A DNA stretch of 64,000 bases from Caldimonas brevitalea (GTDB lineage: Bacteria; Pseudomonadota; Gammaproteobacteria; Burkholderiales; Burkholderiaceae_C). Each line of letters starts with the position of its first letter. Positions within the stretch are counted from its first letter, which is position 1. Both the position numbers and the translations under genes were made by a program. This document shows positions 26,525 to 38,641 of this stretch, in pieces. Under the pieces are notes generated by a model. The model made no database searches, had not been told where the DNA came from, and worked only from the letters and a program-made list of their open reading frames with translations. The stretch is taken from positions 3,782,001 through 3,846,000 of the forward strand of contig NZ_CP011371.1 in the NCBI RefSeq assembly GCF_001017435.1, read 5' to 3'.

Positions 26525-27232
26525 TTATGACACAAGATTCCGCCAGAGTGTTTTGCCGCTCGAAGATTTGTCGAGCTCGGCCAACACCGATTCATGCGAA
26601 CCCACCTCCGCTTCAGTGGCGAGCAATACCGGCAACTGGAACTGGCTCAGGTCGACACGCTCGATCACCAGGTCGCCGCTGCCGCCCTCGTCGTCTTCGA
26701 TGACCAGCGACTCCTGGCCGCGCGTCATCTGGATGTAGACCTCGGCCAACAGCCCCGCGTCGAGCAAGGCGCCGTGCAGCGTGCGGTTGGAGTTGTCGAC
26801 TTCCAGCCGCTTGCACAACGCGTCCAGCGAGTTGGACTTGCCGGGGAACATCTCGCGCGCCATCAACAGGCTGTCGGTCACCGAGCCGACATGCTCGATG
26901 AACTTGGGGCGGCCCAGGCGGCGCAGCTCGGCATCGAGGAAGCCGATGTCGAAACTGGCGTTGTGGATGATGATCTCGGCGCCGGCCAGGTACTCGAGCA
27001 GTTCGTCGGCCACCGCGCTGAACAAGGGCTTGTCGGCGAGGAACTCGTCGGTCAGGCCGTGCACCTTGACCGCGTCTTCATGGCTGGACCGCTCAGGGTT
27101 CAGGTAGAAGTGCTTGTTCTGGCCGGTCAGGCGCCGGTTGACCATCTCCACACAGCCGATCTCGATGATGCGGTCGCCCGCCTCGGGGCTCAGGCCGGTG
27201 GTTTCGGTGTCGAGGAAGATCTGTCGGGTCAT
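26525..27232 (-). CDS. dnaQ: DNA polymerase III epsilon subunit (3'-5' proofreading exonuclease)
   Basis: This 235-aa DEDDh exonuclease is the proofreading subunit of the replicative polymerase. Motifs are DTETTG (D8, E10), HNASFDIGFLD and the terminal HGALLDAGLLAEVYIQM, giving the catalytic Asp/Glu/Asp/His/Asp set. The C-terminal tail that binds the alpha subunit ends GKTLWRNLVS. It lies 39 nt downstream of fdx on the same strand, so it may be partly read from the isc operon; the tRNA-Val gene follows. Confidence 0.95.
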   Translation of the reverse strand: MTRQIFLDTETTGLSPEAGDRIIEIGCVEMVNRRLTGQNKHFYLNPERSSHEDAVKVHGLTDEFLADKPLFSAVADELLEYLAGAEIIIHNASFDIGFLDAELRRLGRPKFIEHVGSVTDSLLMAREMFPGKSNSLDALCKRLEVDNSNRTLHGALLDAGLLAEVYIQMTRGQESLVIEDDEGGSGDLVIERVDLSQFQLPVLLATEAEVGSHESVLAELDKSSSGKTLWRNLVS

Positions 27233-27271
27233 GCCACGATTATCGTGAAGCGCTCGGTCCTTGCCGCGCGC

Positions 27272-27610
27272 TCAGTGGTTCTCTTTGGCGTGGTTGATCG
27301 AGTACTTGGGAATCTCGATCGTCACGTTGCGCTGCGCCAGGATGGCTTGGCACGACAAACGCGATTGCGGCTCGAGGCCCCAGGCGCGGTCGAGCATGTC
27401 CTCCTCGCCCTCTTCGGGTTCGTTGAGCGAGTCGTAGCCCTCTCGCACCACCACATGGCAGGTGGTGCAGGCGCAGCTCATTTCGCAGGCGTGCTCGATC
27501 TTGATGTCGTGGTCGAGCAAGGCCTCGCAGATCGAGGTACCAATGGGCGCCTCGATCTCGGCGCCCTGCGGGGCGTATTCGGGGTGGGGCAGGATCTTGA
27601 TGATGGGCAT
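27272..27610 (-). CDS. fdx: ISC-type [2Fe-2S] ferredoxin
   Basis: This 112-aa adrenodoxin-like ferredoxin supplies electrons for iron-sulfur cluster assembly. Cluster ligands are the cysteines in EHACEMSCACTTCHVV and LSCQ. The C-terminus ends in IPKYSINHAKENH, the usual ISC ferredoxin tail. It is the last core gene of the isc operon, 30 nt after hscA. Confidence 0.95.
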   Translation of the reverse strand: MPIIKILPHPEYAPQGAEIEAPIGTSICEALLDHDIKIEHACEMSCACTTCHVVVREGYDSLNEPEEGEEDMLDRAWGLEPQSRLSCQAILAQRNVTIEIPKYSINHAKENH

Positions 27611-27640
27611 GGCGGACTCGGGCCTCTGATACGGGCCGGT

Positions 27641-29497
<1,857 letters not shown>

Positions 29498-29545
29498 GGT
29501 GTTGGGACAGACGGGGACGGTGTCAGGGCGCGCCGCGCCGCTGGC

Positions 29546-30076
29546 TCAGGACTCGGCGGCTTCCTGCCGCCGTTCGACTTCTTCGGCAAAACGTTCGACG
29601 AACATCAGCGCGCGAACTTCAGCGGCCGCCGCGTGCGGGTCCTGTTGCTCGTCGAGCAGGTGCTGCAGCCGGGCCAGCATGTCGCGTCGACGCGCGGCAA
29701 CGTCCTGGGCCAGCCGGTCGAGCTCGTCGGTGTCGGACGCGTCCTCGAGCGCCTCGCGCCACGCCATCTGCTGGGCCAAAAAGGCCGGCGGCATCGCCGT
29801 GTTGCGCTCGGCGTCGATCGGCACGCCGTTCAGCTCACAGAGGTAGGCGGCACGCTTGAGCGGGTCCTTCAGGCGCTGATAGGCTTCGTTGACACGCACC
29901 GCCCATTGCATCGCCACACGCTGTGCCGCCGCACCTTGCGCGGCGAACTTGTCCGGGTGCACCTCGCCCTGCAGCGACTTCCAGCGGCTGTCGAGCGTGT
30001 CGCGCGCCAGGCCGAACTGCCGTGGCATGGCAAACAACTCGAAATCATCGACATCCAGCTTCATCGGAATCGCCAT
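29546..30076 (-). CDS. hscB: HscB, J-domain co-chaperone for IscU
   Basis: This 176-aa protein has an N-terminal J domain with HPD in LQGEVHPDKFA and a C-terminal helical bundle (LNGVPIDAERN, FLAQQMAWREALEDA) that binds IscU. It stimulates HscA and delivers IscU to it. The start at 30076 (MAIPMKLDVDDFELF) is followed by another ATG four codons later; both fit. It lies 106 nt after iscA in the operon. Confidence 0.93.
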   Translation of the reverse strand: MAIPMKLDVDDFELFAMPRQFGLARDTLDSRWKSLQGEVHPDKFAAQGAAAQRVAMQWAVRVNEAYQRLKDPLKRAAYLCELNGVPIDAERNTAMPPAFLAQQMAWREALEDASDTDELDRLAQDVAARRRDMLARLQHLLDEQQDPHAAAAEVRALMFVERFAEEVERRQEAAES

Positions 30077-30182
30077 CTACGCCGGGGCATGGCGCGCTTC
30101 GCACGACCGTTCTAGCGCGGCTCGAACCGGAGCCTGCGCGGCGAGCCGAGACGCCGCGCACCGGAGCACACACTCGACCGCA

Positions 30183-30506
30183 TCAGATACGGAACGACTC
30201 GCCGCAGCCGCAGCGGTCTTTTTCGTTCGGGTTGTTGAAACGGAAACCTTCGTTCAAACCTTCACGAACGAAATCCAGCTGGGTACCCTCGAGATAGGGC
30301 AGGCTCTTGGGATCGATCAGCACCTTCACGCCATGTCCTTCGAACACATGGTCTTCAGGGGCCACGTCGTCGGCATACTCGAGCTTGTAGGCCATGCCGG
30401 AGCAGCCGGTGGTCTTGACCCCCAGGCGCACCCCAACCCCCCGCCCGCGTTTGGCGAGGTAGCGCGTCACGTGCCGCGCTGCGGCTTCGGTCAATGTCAC
30501 AGCCAT
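30183..30506 (-). CDS. iscA: IscA, A-type iron-sulfur carrier
   Basis: This 107-aa A-type carrier has the three invariant cysteines, in [10 protein letters not shown] and DRCGCGESF. It begins [13 protein letters not shown]; a slightly longer open start at 30518 would overlap the intergenic gap to iscU and is less likely. It carries Fe or a [4Fe-4S]/[2Fe-2S] cluster from IscU to target proteins. The gene is 13 nt from iscU. Confidence 0.95.
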   Translation of the reverse strand: MAVTLTEAAARHVTRYLAKRGRGVGVRLGVKTTGCSGMAYKLEYADDVAPEDHVFEGHGVKVLIDPKSLPYLEGTQLDFVREGLNEGFRFNNPNEKDRCGCGESFRI

Positions 30507-30519
30507 CGCTCCACCCATC

Positions 30520-30906
30520 TCAATGCGTCTTTTTGGCCTTGTAGTCCTCGACGGCGGCCTTGATCGCGTCTTCGGCCAGGATCGAGCAATGGATCTTGAC
30601 CGGCGGCAGCGCCAGTTCCTCGGCGATGTGCGTGTTCTTGATCGTCACCGCCTCGTCCAGCGTCTTGCCCTTGACCCATTCGGTCACCAGCGAGCTGGAG
30701 GCGATGGCCGAGCCACAGCCGTAGGTCTTGAAGCGTGCGTCTTCGATCACCCCGGTTTTCGGGTTGACCTTGATCTGCAGCTTCATCACGTCGCCGCACG
30801 CCGGCGCGCCGACCATGCCGGTGCCCACCGTGTCGTCGCCTTTTTCAAATGAACCCACATTGCGGGGGTTCTCGTAGTGGTCGATTACCTTGTCGCTATA
30901 AGCCAT
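30520..30906 (-). CDS. iscU: IscU, iron-sulfur cluster scaffold
   Basis: This 128-aa scaffold has the three cluster cysteines ([32 protein letters not shown]), the Asp of ACGD, and the HscA-binding LPPVK. It begins [18 protein letters not shown], the standard N-terminus. It receives sulfur from IscS, encoded 21 nt upstream. Confidence 0.97.
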   Translation of the reverse strand: MAYSDKVIDHYENPRNVGSFEKGDDTVGTGMVGAPACGDVMKLQIKVNPKTGVIEDARFKTYGCGSAIASSSLVTEWVKGKTLDEAVTIKNTHIAEELALPPVKIHCSILAEDAIKAAVEDYKAKKTH

Positions 30907-30927
30907 GTCAATCTCCTACTGCTCGGA

Positions 30928-32148
30928 TCAGTGCGCGGTCCATTGGATCGTGCTCAGATCCACGCCGTCCTTGTACATCTCCCACAGGGGAGACAACTCG
31001 CGCAGCTTGGCCACGCGGTCCTTCAAGATCGACACCGCGTAGTCGATTTCCTCGGTGGTCGTGAAACGACCGATGGTCATGCGCAGGGACGAGTGCGCGA
31101 GTTCGTCGCTGCGGCCGAGCGCCCGCAGCACATAGCTGGGTTCGAGGCTCGCCGACGTGCAGGCCGAGCCCGACGAGACGGCAATGCCCTTGACGCCCAT
31201 GATCAAGGACTCGCCCTCGACGAAATTGAACGAGATGTTGAGGTTGTGCGGCACCCGGCGCTCGATGTCGCCATTGATGAACACCTGCTCGATGTCTTTC
31301 AGGCCGTTCAACAGACGCTGATGCAGCGCGCGGATGCGCTCACCCTCGCTGGCCATCTCTTCCTTGGCGATGCGAAAGGCCTCGCCCATGCCGACGATCT
31401 GATGCGTCGGCAAGGTGCCCGAGCGCATCCCGCGCTCGTGCCCGCCGCCATGCATTTGCGCTTCCAGGCGCACACGGGGCTTGCGGCGCACGTACAGCGC
31501 GCCGATGCCCTTGGGCCCGTAGGTCTTGTGTGATGCGAGGCTCATCAGGTCGATCGGCAACTTGCTCATGTCGATCTGCACCTTGCCGGTCGCCTGCGCC
31601 GCGTCGACATGGAAGATGATGCCGCGCTCGCGGCACAAGGCGCCCAGGGCCGGGATGTCCTGGATCACGCCGATCTCGTTGTTGACGAACATCACCGACG
31701 CGAGAATCGTGTCGGGACGCAGTGCCGCCTTGAACTTGTCCAGATCGAGCAGGCCGTTCTCCTGCACGTCGAGGTAGGTGACCTCGAAACCCTGACGCTC
31801 CAGCTCACGGCAGGTGTCGAGCACGGCCTTGTGCTCGGTCTTCACCGTCACCAGGTGCTTGCCCTTGGACTTGTAGAAGTGCGCCGCACCTTTCAGCGCG
31901 AGGTTGTTGGACTCGGTGGCCCCGGACGTCCAGACGATCTCGCGCGGGTCAGCGCCGATCAGATCTGCCACCTGGCCGCGCGCCTTCTCGACCGCCTCTT
32001 CGGCCTCCCAGCCCCACGCATGGCTGCGCGAGGCCGGGTTGCCAAAGTGCTCGCGCAACCACGGGATCATCGCGTCGACGACGCGCGGATCCACGGGCGT
32101 GGTGGCGCCGTAGTCCAGGTAGATCGGGAAATGCGGGGTCATGTCCAT
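30928..32148 (-). CDS. iscS: IscS, cysteine desulfurase
   Basis: This 406-aa class V aminotransferase-fold enzyme takes sulfur from L-cysteine as a persulfide for clusters and thio-nucleosides. It shows [15 protein letters not shown] at the start, the PLP lysine in [11 protein letters not shown], and the mobile active-site Cys in [18 protein letters not shown] use ATG 32148 ([14 protein letters not shown]); the frame is open further up to 32412 but that extension overlaps iscR. The gap to iscR is 62 nt. Confidence 0.96.
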   Translation of the reverse strand: MDMTPHFPIYLDYGATTPVDPRVVDAMIPWLREHFGNPASRSHAWGWEAEEAVEKARGQVADLIGADPREIVWTSGATESNNLALKGAAHFYKSKGKHLVTVKTEHKAVLDTCRELERQGFEVTYLDVQENGLLDLDKFKAALRPDTILASVMFVNNEIGVIQDIPALGALCRERGIIFHVDAAQATGKVQIDMSKLPIDLMSLASHKTYGPKGIGALYVRRKPRVRLEAQMHGGGHERGMRSGTLPTHQIVGMGEAFRIAKEEMASEGERIRALHQRLLNGLKDIEQVFINGDIERRVPHNLNISFNFVEGESLIMGVKGIAVSSGSACTSASLEPSYVLRALGRSDELAHSSLRMTIGRFTTTEEIDYAVSILKDRVAKLRELSPLWEMYKDGVDLSTIQWTAH

Positions 32149-32210
32149 GATGCTTGCATCGGGAGCCCTCCGGCTCCGGCTGGCTGGAAAGGAACAAAAA
32201 GGAAGAACGT

Positions 32211-32741
32211 TTACTTCGAGAACGCGTTGCCCAGAGCGAACACGGAATTGGGCGCGTTGACCTTGATCGGCTTGACCACCGGCTGACTGGAAATGGCCCG
32301 CTTGACCGGTTGCTCCTCGATCGAAATGCCGCGGGCGATCTGGTCTTCGACCAACTTGCGCAGCGTGATCGAATCGAGGTACTCGATCATCTTGGCGTTC
32401 AGGCTGGCCCACAGGTCGTGGGTCATGCAGCGCCCCTGGTCGCTCATGCAGTTCTCTTTGCCGCCGCAGCCGGTCGCATCGATCGGCTCGTCGACCGCGA
32501 CAATGATGTCGGCCACCGTGATTTCCTCGGCCTTGCGCCCGAGCGAATAACCGCCGCCCGGGCCCCGGGTGCTTTCGACCAGCTCGTGACGACGCAGCTT
32601 GCCGAACAGTTGTTCGAGATACGACAGCGAGATCTGCTGACGCTGGCTGATCGCAGCCAGCGCCACCGGACCCTGATGCTCGCGCAACGCGAGATCGATC
32701 ATGGCAGTGACGGCAAAACGACCTTTGGTGGTGAGACGCAT
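32211..32741 (-). CDS. iscR: IscR, [2Fe-2S] Rrf2-family regulator
   Basis: This 176-aa Rrf2 repressor begins [18 protein letters not shown] with its winged-helix DNA-binding part. The cluster ligands are in [17 protein letters not shown] (three Cys plus His). When cells have ample clusters, holo-IscR represses its own operon through a type 1 site; such a site overlaps the promoter mapped at 32845-32878. It is the first gene of iscRSUA-hscBA-fdx. Confidence 0.96.
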   Translation of the reverse strand: MRLTTKGRFAVTAMIDLALREHQGPVALAAISQRQQISLSYLEQLFGKLRRHELVESTRGPGGGYSLGRKAEEITVADIIVAVDEPIDATGCGGKENCMSDQGRCMTHDLWASLNAKMIEYLDSITLRKLVEDQIARGISIEEQPVKRAISSQPVVKPIKVNAPNSVFALGNAFSK

Positions 32742-32844
32742 GGCAAGCTCCTTAAGCGTTCAGCTAGCTCTGCTGAAAGTGTTAAACCCAAAACAGCTTG
32801 TGGTCCGGGCAAACCCTCGGTTGTTTCCCGACTGATTTACTCGA

Positions 32845-32878
32845 ATTCTACCTTAAGCCTAGTTTTTTAGTCAAGTTT
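32845..32878 (-). promoter_or_regulatory. isc operon promoter with type 1 IscR site
   Basis: On the minus strand TTGACT (32869-32874) and TAGAAT (32845-32850) are separated by 18 bp, a good sigma-70 promoter. The span 32854-32878 matches about 19 of 25 positions of the type 1 IscR consensus, including CTTGACTA and the TAGGCT half. The transcript would start near 32838, giving a leader of about 97 nt before iscR. The elements lie within the last codons and stop codon of the phosphatase gene. Confidence 0.85.
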
Positions 32879-33396
32879 TCCCGGTGGACTTCCTGCTGCT
32901 GGAGCCCCTGCTTGACCAGGTGCTCCAACAGGCCGGCGCAGGCGTCCTCGAGGTGATCGAGAACGGCTTCAAAACCTGCCGGCGGGCCGTAATAGGGGTC
33001 TGGGACGATCTCCAGGGTGTGATGGCGGGCGAACTCCATCAGACGGCGCAGCTTGTGGCGATACGCCGGCGGACAGAGGGCCTGCAAAGCCGCCAGGTTT
33101 TCCCGGTCCATCGCGAGCAGGAGATCGAAACGTGCAAAGTCTTCGGGAACGACTTGCCGGGCACGCAAGTCGCACAACTCGTAGCCCCGGCGCCGGGCGT
33201 GATCCTGGGCACGGGGATCGGGCGGTTCTCCGATGTGGTAGTGGTGGGTACCCGCAGAGTCGATCAGCAAGCGCGATGCCAGACCTGCACGCTCCGCAAG
33301 CCCCCGAAAAACGCCTTCGGCGCTCGGCGACCTGCAGATGTTGCCCATGCAAATGAACAAAATGCGGGCGAAAGGCTGCAAGGCAAGAGGCGGCAT
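32848..33396 (-). CDS. low-molecular-weight protein-tyrosine phosphatase
   Basis: This 182-aa phosphatase has the P-loop CMGNICRS (C-x5-R-S), as in LMW-PTPs, and the general-acid loop DPYYG. It removes phosphate from protein tyrosines; the natural partner is unknown, though a BY-kinase is encoded in this window. The family core ends around LEHLVKQG, so the last 20 or so residues (QQQEVHRENLTKKLGLR) are an extension. That extension is read from the isc promoter and the TAG stop lies in its -10 element. The gene is directly upstream of iscR on the same strand. Confidence 0.93.
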   Translation of the reverse strand: MPPLALQPFARILFICMGNICRSPSAEGVFRGLAERAGLASRLLIDSAGTHHYHIGEPPDPRAQDHARRRGYELCDLRARQVVPEDFARFDLLLAMDRENLAALQALCPPAYRHKLRRLMEFARHHTLEIVPDPYYGPPAGFEAVLDHLEDACAGLLEHLVKQGLQQQEVHRENLTKKLGLR

Positions 33397-33649
33397 TCCG
33401 GGAGTCTAGGGCCTTGTGGGCCGCACCGACACAGGGGAGCGGCAGAAGTTGCCGCCGACTCTCCCTGTTGCTCGCGCCCGCGCCGGGCCAGCGCGGTCTT
33501 CGCGGCGCGCATTGCGCACCGTCTGCGTCTCGCCGCCGCCCCAATGCAGGCGCTCCAAGCCCCGCCGCCCGATCACCCGCGTCTCCGAAGTGGCAGTCGG
33601 CCATTTGGTGCGCCGGCATAATCCCCGCCTTTCGAGGCCTCACTGCACC

Positions 33650-34915
33650 ATGTCCATCACCGGCGACCATCGGCTCTTGAAGCGGCTCAACCGTATGGCC
33701 GTGGTGCGTCGGGTGCGGCAGGCGCCGGGCAGCTCACGCGCAGACCTGGCGAATGCGACAGGTCTGACGAAATCGACCATCAGCTTGCTCACGCAGGAAC
33801 TGATCGACGAAGGCTGGCTGGTCGAGCTTGAAATCGAGTCGCCCGGCCTGCAGGCGCGCAGCACCGGGCGTCCGCCCACACCGCTGACGCTCGACGAGCA
33901 CCGGCTGGCCTTCATCGGCGTCGACATCGGCCTCGGTTCGGCGACGGTGGTGGCGACCAACCTGGTCGGCAAGGTCCTGACGGAGCACACCGCGCGGCTC
34001 GACACCACGGCCCCCGAGCAGGTCTGTCGCGAGGTAGCGACCTTGATCGAGGCGCGCCTGGCCAGCGAGGCATTGCGCCAACGCACCACGGTGGGGATCG
34101 GCATCGGTGTGCCGGGCGCCGTCGACGAACGCACCGGGGTGCTGCGTTTTGCCCCCAACATCGGCTGGAAGGACGTTGCGTTGCGCGACCTGTTGCGCGC
34201 GGCGCTCGCGGCGGGCCCTGCGGCCGGCCTGCCCCTCTACCTGCAGAACGACGCCGACGTGGCCGCGCTGGGCGAGTTCGAGTTCGGCGACCCCCAGGTG
34301 TTGGAACCGCTGGTGTTCCTCGGCCTCGGGACAGGCGTGGGTGCGGGCATCGTCGTGAACGACCGATTGCTCACCGGCTGGGGTGGCTTCGCCGGCGAAG
34401 TGGGCCACACGGTGCTGGACGCCGCGGGCCCGTTGTGCAGTTGCGGCCGGCGCGGCTGCGCCGAGGCCTTCATCGGGCTCGCGGCCGTGACGCAGGCCGT
34501 GCTCGGCACCGACCAGCTGCCGCGCACGCGCGATCCTTCGGCGCTGCTACAAAGTCTGCCGCCGGCCGCCTTCGACGCCGATCGGGCCCACCGCGACCCC
34601 GCCTTGCGTGCCGCGCTGGACCGCGCCGGCCAGCACCTGGGGCTGTTGATGCAGAACCTGTGGGCCGCCTTCGATCCGGCGGTCATTGTGCTGGGTGGGC
34701 CGACCTGCGAACTGGGGGACAGCTTGCTCGGCCCGGCGCGCGAACGGCTCGAGCGTTATGCGCAGGAAGCCGGCCTGCAGCCGCCGACGGTCCGGCAGGC
34801 CCGCTTCGGCCGTCTCGCCCACGCCGTGGGCGCCGCCGCTGCCGTGATCCACTACCAGGTGCGCCCGCTCTCGGACGCCGCGATGCGCGGCAGTGCCGTG
34901 GCCGAACCGGCCTGA
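33650..34915 (+). CDS. ROK-family transcriptional regulator (XylR/NagC-like)
   Basis: This 421-aa protein has an N-terminal winged helix (SSRADLANATGLTKSTISLLTQELIDEGW, read in parts) and a C-terminal ROK sugar-kinase-like domain. The ROK part has FIGVDIGLGSATVVATNL, the nucleotide loop FLGLGTGVGAGIVVNDRLLTG and the zinc motif CSCGRRGCAE. Such proteins sense a sugar or amino sugar and control its catabolic genes. No sugar-use operon is adjacent, so the ligand is unknown. ATG 33650 gives the family N-terminus; the frame is open to 33416. Confidence 0.9.
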   Translation: MSITGDHRLLKRLNRMAVVRRVRQAPGSSRADLANATGLTKSTISLLTQELIDEGWLVELEIESPGLQARSTGRPPTPLTLDEHRLAFIGVDIGLGSATVVATNLVGKVLTEHTARLDTTAPEQVCREVATLIEARLASEALRQRTTVGIGIGVPGAVDERTGVLRFAPNIGWKDVALRDLLRAALAAGPAAGLPLYLQNDADVAALGEFEFGDPQVLEPLVFLGLGTGVGAGIVVNDRLLTGWGGFAGEVGHTVLDAAGPLCSCGRRGCAEAFIGLAAVTQAVLGTDQLPRTRDPSALLQSLPPAAFDADRAHRDPALRAALDRAGQHLGLLMQNLWAAFDPAVIVLGGPTCELGDSLLGPARERLERYAQEAGLQPPTVRQARFGRLAHAVGAAAAVIHYQVRPLSDAAMRGSAVAEPA

Positions 34916-34997
34916 GGCCGGCCGCACCGCCTGAAAGGGCTCGCACCGCACCGCGCAGCACAGGCTGCCCAACCAGCGCTGCCGACCGCCACCAGCG

Positions 34998-37085
34998 TCA
35001 ACCGATCGGAACGATCTTGTCGTCGCCGGCGGCGCCGAAGGCCTGCTCCTTCAGCAGAGCCAATTGGTCGCGCACCCGCGCCGCCTTCTCGAACTCCAGG
35101 TTGCGGGCGTGTTCGAGCATCTGCTTCTCGAGCTGCTTGATGCGCTTGCCCAGGTCTTTCTCCGACAAGGCCTCGACCTTGGCCGCTTCTTCCGCCGCCT
35201 TCAGGCCCTGGCGGGATTCCTGCGCGGAGAACACGCCGTCGATCAATTCCTTGACGTGTTTGGTGACCGTGCGCGGTGTGATGCCCTGCGCCTGGTTGTG
35301 CTCGAGCTGCTTGGCACGTCGGCGCTCGGTCTCGCCAATGGCGCGCCGCATCGAGTCGGTCATTTTGTCGGCGTACAGGATGGCTTTGCCGTTGACGTTG
35401 CGCGCGGCGCGCCCGATGGTCTGGATCAACGAGCGTTCGGCGCGCAGGAAACCTTCCTTGTCGGCATCGAGGATGGCCACCAGCGACACCTCCGGGATGT
35501 CCAGCCCCTCGCGCAGCAGGTTGATGCCCACCAGCACATCGAAGGTGCCCAGGCGCAGGTCGCGCAGGATCTCGACCCGTTCGACGGTGTCGACGTCCGA
35601 GTGCAGGTAGCGCACCTTCACGCCGTTGTCGGACAGGTAGTCGGTCAGCTGCTCGGCCATGCGCTTGGTAAGCGTGGTGATCAGCACCCGCTCGTTGACC
35701 TCGACCCGCTCGCGGATCTCCTGCAGCACGTCGTCGACCTGGTGCGTCGCGGGCCGCACCTCGACCACCGGGTCAACCAGGCCGGTCGGCCGCACCACCT
35801 GCTCCACCACCTGGCCGGCGGTACGCTTTTCATAGTCGGCCGGGGTCGCCGTGACGAACATCACCTGCCGCATCTTGCGTTCGAACTCCTCGAACTTCAG
35901 CGGCCGGTTGTCGAGGGCACTCGGCAGCCTGAAGCCATACTCCACCAGCGTCGTCTTGCGGGCCCGGTCGCCGTTGTACATGCCGCCGAGCTGGCCGATC
36001 AACACATGGCTCTCGTCGAGGAACATCAGCGCGTCGGGCGGCAGATAGTCCACCAATGTCGACGGCGGCTCGCCCGGCTTCGAGCCCGACACATGCCGGG
36101 TGTAGTTCTCGATGCCCTTGCAATGGCCGATTTCCTGCAGCATCTCGAGGTCGAAACGGGTGCGCTGTTCGAGGCGTTGCGCTTCGACCAGCTTGCCGGC
36201 CTTGACCAGTTCGTCGAGCCGGGTACGCAACTCCTCCTTGATGCCTTCGATGGCCGACAGCACCCGCTCGCGTGGCGTGACGTAATGGCTGCTCGGATAG
36301 ACCGTGAAGCGCGGGATCTTCTGCCGCACGCGGCCGGTGAGCGGGTCGAACAGCTGCAGCGACTCGATCTCGTCGTCGAACAGCTCGATGCGGATGGCCA
36401 GCTCGGAGTGCTCGGCCGGGAACACGTCGATCGTGTCGCCGCGCACCCGGAACGTGCCGCGCGCGAAATCGATCTCGTTGCGCTTGTATTGCATGCGGAT
36501 CAGCTGGGCGATCACGTCGCGCTGACCCACCTTGTCGCCCACCCGCATCGTCATCACCATCTGGTGGTAGTCGCTCGGGTTGCCGATGCCGTAGATGGCG
36601 GAGACCGTGGCGACGATCACCACGTCGCGGCGCTCCAGCAGGCTCTTGGTGGCCGACAGCCGCATCTGCTCGATGTGTTCGTTGATCGAGCTGTCCTTCT
36701 CGATGTAGAGGTCGCGCTGCGGGACGTAGGCTTCCGGCTGGTAGTAGTCGTAGTAGCTGACGAAATACTCGACGGCGTTGCGCGGGAAGAACTCGCGGAA
36801 CTCGCTGTAGAGCTGCGCAGCCAGGGTCTTGTTGGGCGCGAACACGATCGCCGGGCGGCCCAGCCGCGCGATGACGTTGGCCATCGTGAAGGTCTTGCCG
36901 GACCCGGTGACGCCCAGCAGCGTCTGGTAGCTCAGGCCGTCCTGCACACCTTCGACCAGCTTGTCGATGGCGACCGGCTGGTCGCCCGCCGGGGGGTACG
37001 GCTGGTAAAGCTGGAAGGGCGAACCGGGGAAGTGCACGAACTTGTTGTCGTCCAGCACGGAAACTTCGGTCGGAGTGTCAGCCAT
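34998..37085 (-). CDS. uvrB: UvrB, excinuclease ABC subunit B
   Basis: This 695-aa damage-verification helicase of nucleotide excision repair has Walker [11 protein letters not shown], the beta-hairpin region [19 protein letters not shown], helicase motifs ([16 protein letters not shown] [33 protein letters not shown]) and a C-terminal UVR domain ([24 protein letters not shown], in parts) that binds UvrC/UvrA. Length is normal. It is divergent from the aminotransferase gene. Confidence 0.97.
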   Translation of the reverse strand: MADTPTEVSVLDDNKFVHFPGSPFQLYQPYPPAGDQPVAIDKLVEGVQDGLSYQTLLGVTGSGKTFTMANVIARLGRPAIVFAPNKTLAAQLYSEFREFFPRNAVEYFVSYYDYYQPEAYVPQRDLYIEKDSSINEHIEQMRLSATKSLLERRDVVIVATVSAIYGIGNPSDYHQMVMTMRVGDKVGQRDVIAQLIRMQYKRNEIDFARGTFRVRGDTIDVFPAEHSELAIRIELFDDEIESLQLFDPLTGRVRQKIPRFTVYPSSHYVTPRERVLSAIEGIKEELRTRLDELVKAGKLVEAQRLEQRTRFDLEMLQEIGHCKGIENYTRHVSGSKPGEPPSTLVDYLPPDALMFLDESHVLIGQLGGMYNGDRARKTTLVEYGFRLPSALDNRPLKFEEFERKMRQVMFVTATPADYEKRTAGQVVEQVVRPTGLVDPVVEVRPATHQVDDVLQEIRERVEVNERVLITTLTKRMAEQLTDYLSDNGVKVRYLHSDVDTVERVEILRDLRLGTFDVLVGINLLREGLDIPEVSLVAILDADKEGFLRAERSLIQTIGRAARNVNGKAILYADKMTDSMRRAIGETERRRAKQLEHNQAQGITPRTVTKHVKELIDGVFSAQESRQGLKAAEEAAKVEALSEKDLGKRIKQLEKQMLEHARNLEFEKAARVRDQLALLKEQAFGAAGDDKIVPIG

Positions 37086-37198
37086 GGGATACGGGCAGCG
37101 GCCTAAAATGGAGGTTGTTCCTCGCCGTCGGGCGCAGGGGTGCGGTGATCTTAGGCCAAGCCCCTCGCCTGCTCACTTCACTGATTAGGAAAGACCTC

Positions 37199-38398
37199 AT
37201 GGCAACGCTCTTTGCCGCTGTCGAAATGGCCCCCCGTGACCCGATCCTCGGGCTCAACGAGCAGTTCAACGCCGACCCGAACCCCAACAAAGTGAACCTC
37301 GGTGTGGGCGTGTACTACGACGACAACGGCAAGCTGCCCCTGTTGAAGTGCGTCGCGGCGGCCGAAAAGCAGATGCTCGAAGCGCCCAAGGCGCGCGGCT
37401 ACCTCCCGATCGACGGCATCGCCGCCTACGACCGTGCAGTGCAGACGCTGGTGTTCGGCGCCGACAGCGCGGCCGTCAAGGACGGCCGCATCGCGACCGT
37501 GCAAGGCATCGGCGGCACTGGCGGCCTCAAGATCGGCGCCGACTTCCTGAAGAAGCTGAACCCGAACGCCCAGGTGTTGATCAGCGACCCGAGCTGGGAA
37601 AACCACCGCGCGCTGTTCGAGAGCGCCGGTTTCACGGTCGGCACCTACGCCTACTACGACGCGGCCAAGCGCGGCATCAACTTCGACGGCCTGCTGACGT
37701 CGCTCAATGCGGCCGCCGCCGGCACGGTGGTGGTGCTGCACGCGTGCTGCCACAACCCGACCGGCTACGACCTGAGCGCCGAGCAGTGGAAGCAGGTGGT
37801 CGAGTTGCTGAAAGCCCGATCGCTGGTGCCCTTCCTCGACATGGCCTACCAGGGCTTCGGCGAGGGCATCGCCGAAGACGGCGCGGTGATCGGCCTGTTC
37901 CTTGCCTCCGGGCTCGACTTTTTCGTCTCGACCTCGTTCTCCAAGAGCTTCTCGCTCTATGGCGAGCGGGTCGGCGCGCTGAGTGTGGTGGCGCAAAGCA
38001 AGGACGACGCCGACCGCGTGCTGAGCCAGCTCAAGCGCGTGATCCGCACCAACTATTCCAACCCGCCGACCCATGGCGCCCAGGTGGTCGCGACGGTGCT
38101 GACGACCCCGGAACTGCGCCAGCTGTGGGAGCAGGAGCTGGCCGAGATGCGCGTGCGCATCAAGCAGATGCGCGGCCAGTTGGTCGAGAAGCTGCGCAGC
38201 GCCGGCGTCAAGCAGGACATGAGCTTCGTGACCACGCAGAAGGGCATGTTCAGTTATTCAGGTCTGTCCAAAGAACAGATGCAACGTTTGCGCAGCGAAT
38301 TCGGCGTTTATGGCGTCGACTCCGGCCGCATCTGCGTGGCAGCACTGAACAGCAAGAACATCGACTACGTCACCGCCTGCATCGCAAAAGTCTGCTGA
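37199..38398 (+). CDS. tyrB: aromatic/aspartate aminotransferase
   Basis: This 399-aa class I aminotransferase resembles TyrB/AspC of proteobacteria. It begins MATLFAAVEMAPRDPILGLNEQF. The PLP lysine is in STSFSKSFSLYGERVG and the substrate Arg near the C-terminus in DSGRICVAALN. It converts aromatic amino acids or aspartate with 2-oxoglutarate; TyrB versus AspC specificity cannot be decided from sequence alone. The start has AGGA 8-11 bases upstream. A strong terminator follows. Confidence 0.92.
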   Translation: MATLFAAVEMAPRDPILGLNEQFNADPNPNKVNLGVGVYYDDNGKLPLLKCVAAAEKQMLEAPKARGYLPIDGIAAYDRAVQTLVFGADSAAVKDGRIATVQGIGGTGGLKIGADFLKKLNPNAQVLISDPSWENHRALFESAGFTVGTYAYYDAAKRGINFDGLLTSLNAAAAGTVVVLHACCHNPTGYDLSAEQWKQVVELLKARSLVPFLDMAYQGFGEGIAEDGAVIGLFLASGLDFFVSTSFSKSFSLYGERVGALSVVAQSKDDADRVLSQLKRVIRTNYSNPPTHGAQVVATVLTTPELRQLWEQELAEMRVRIKQMRGQLVEKLRSAGVKQDMSFVTTQKGMFSYSGLSKEQMQRLRSEFGVYGVDSGRICVAALNSKNIDYVTACIAKVC

Positions 38399-38416
38399 TG
38401 TCGTCAGCTGTGTGAC

Positions 38417-38447
38417 AAAAAACAGGGGCTTCGGCCCCTGTTTTTTT
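38417..38447 (+). terminator. rho-independent terminator after the aminotransferase gene
   Basis: A stem AAAAAACAGGGGC/GCCCCTGTTTTTT closes a TTCG tetraloop (38430-38433) and ends in seven T (38441-38447). The flanking A and T runs make it usable in both directions. Confidence 0.95.
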
Positions 38448-38641
38448 GGGCAATATGCCCAGATCTGCAAGGTTTTCCGCCGATCTTAGGGGTTTCCTCC
38501 GGGCCCACGCTCCGCACACATCTGATTACCGAACTTAGAATGGTGCAGCGCAGCATGCGGACGTGATCGCGCATGGTACTTGCACCACACGCCGCGTAGC
38601 CCCGATTTCCGGTGGCGTTCGAATGAACAGAAAGGGCCCCG

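Noticed and set aside
32149..32412. N-terminal extension of iscS
   Set aside because: The frame is open upstream of 32148, but it overlaps iscR and the extra residues are unlike any cysteine desulfurase.
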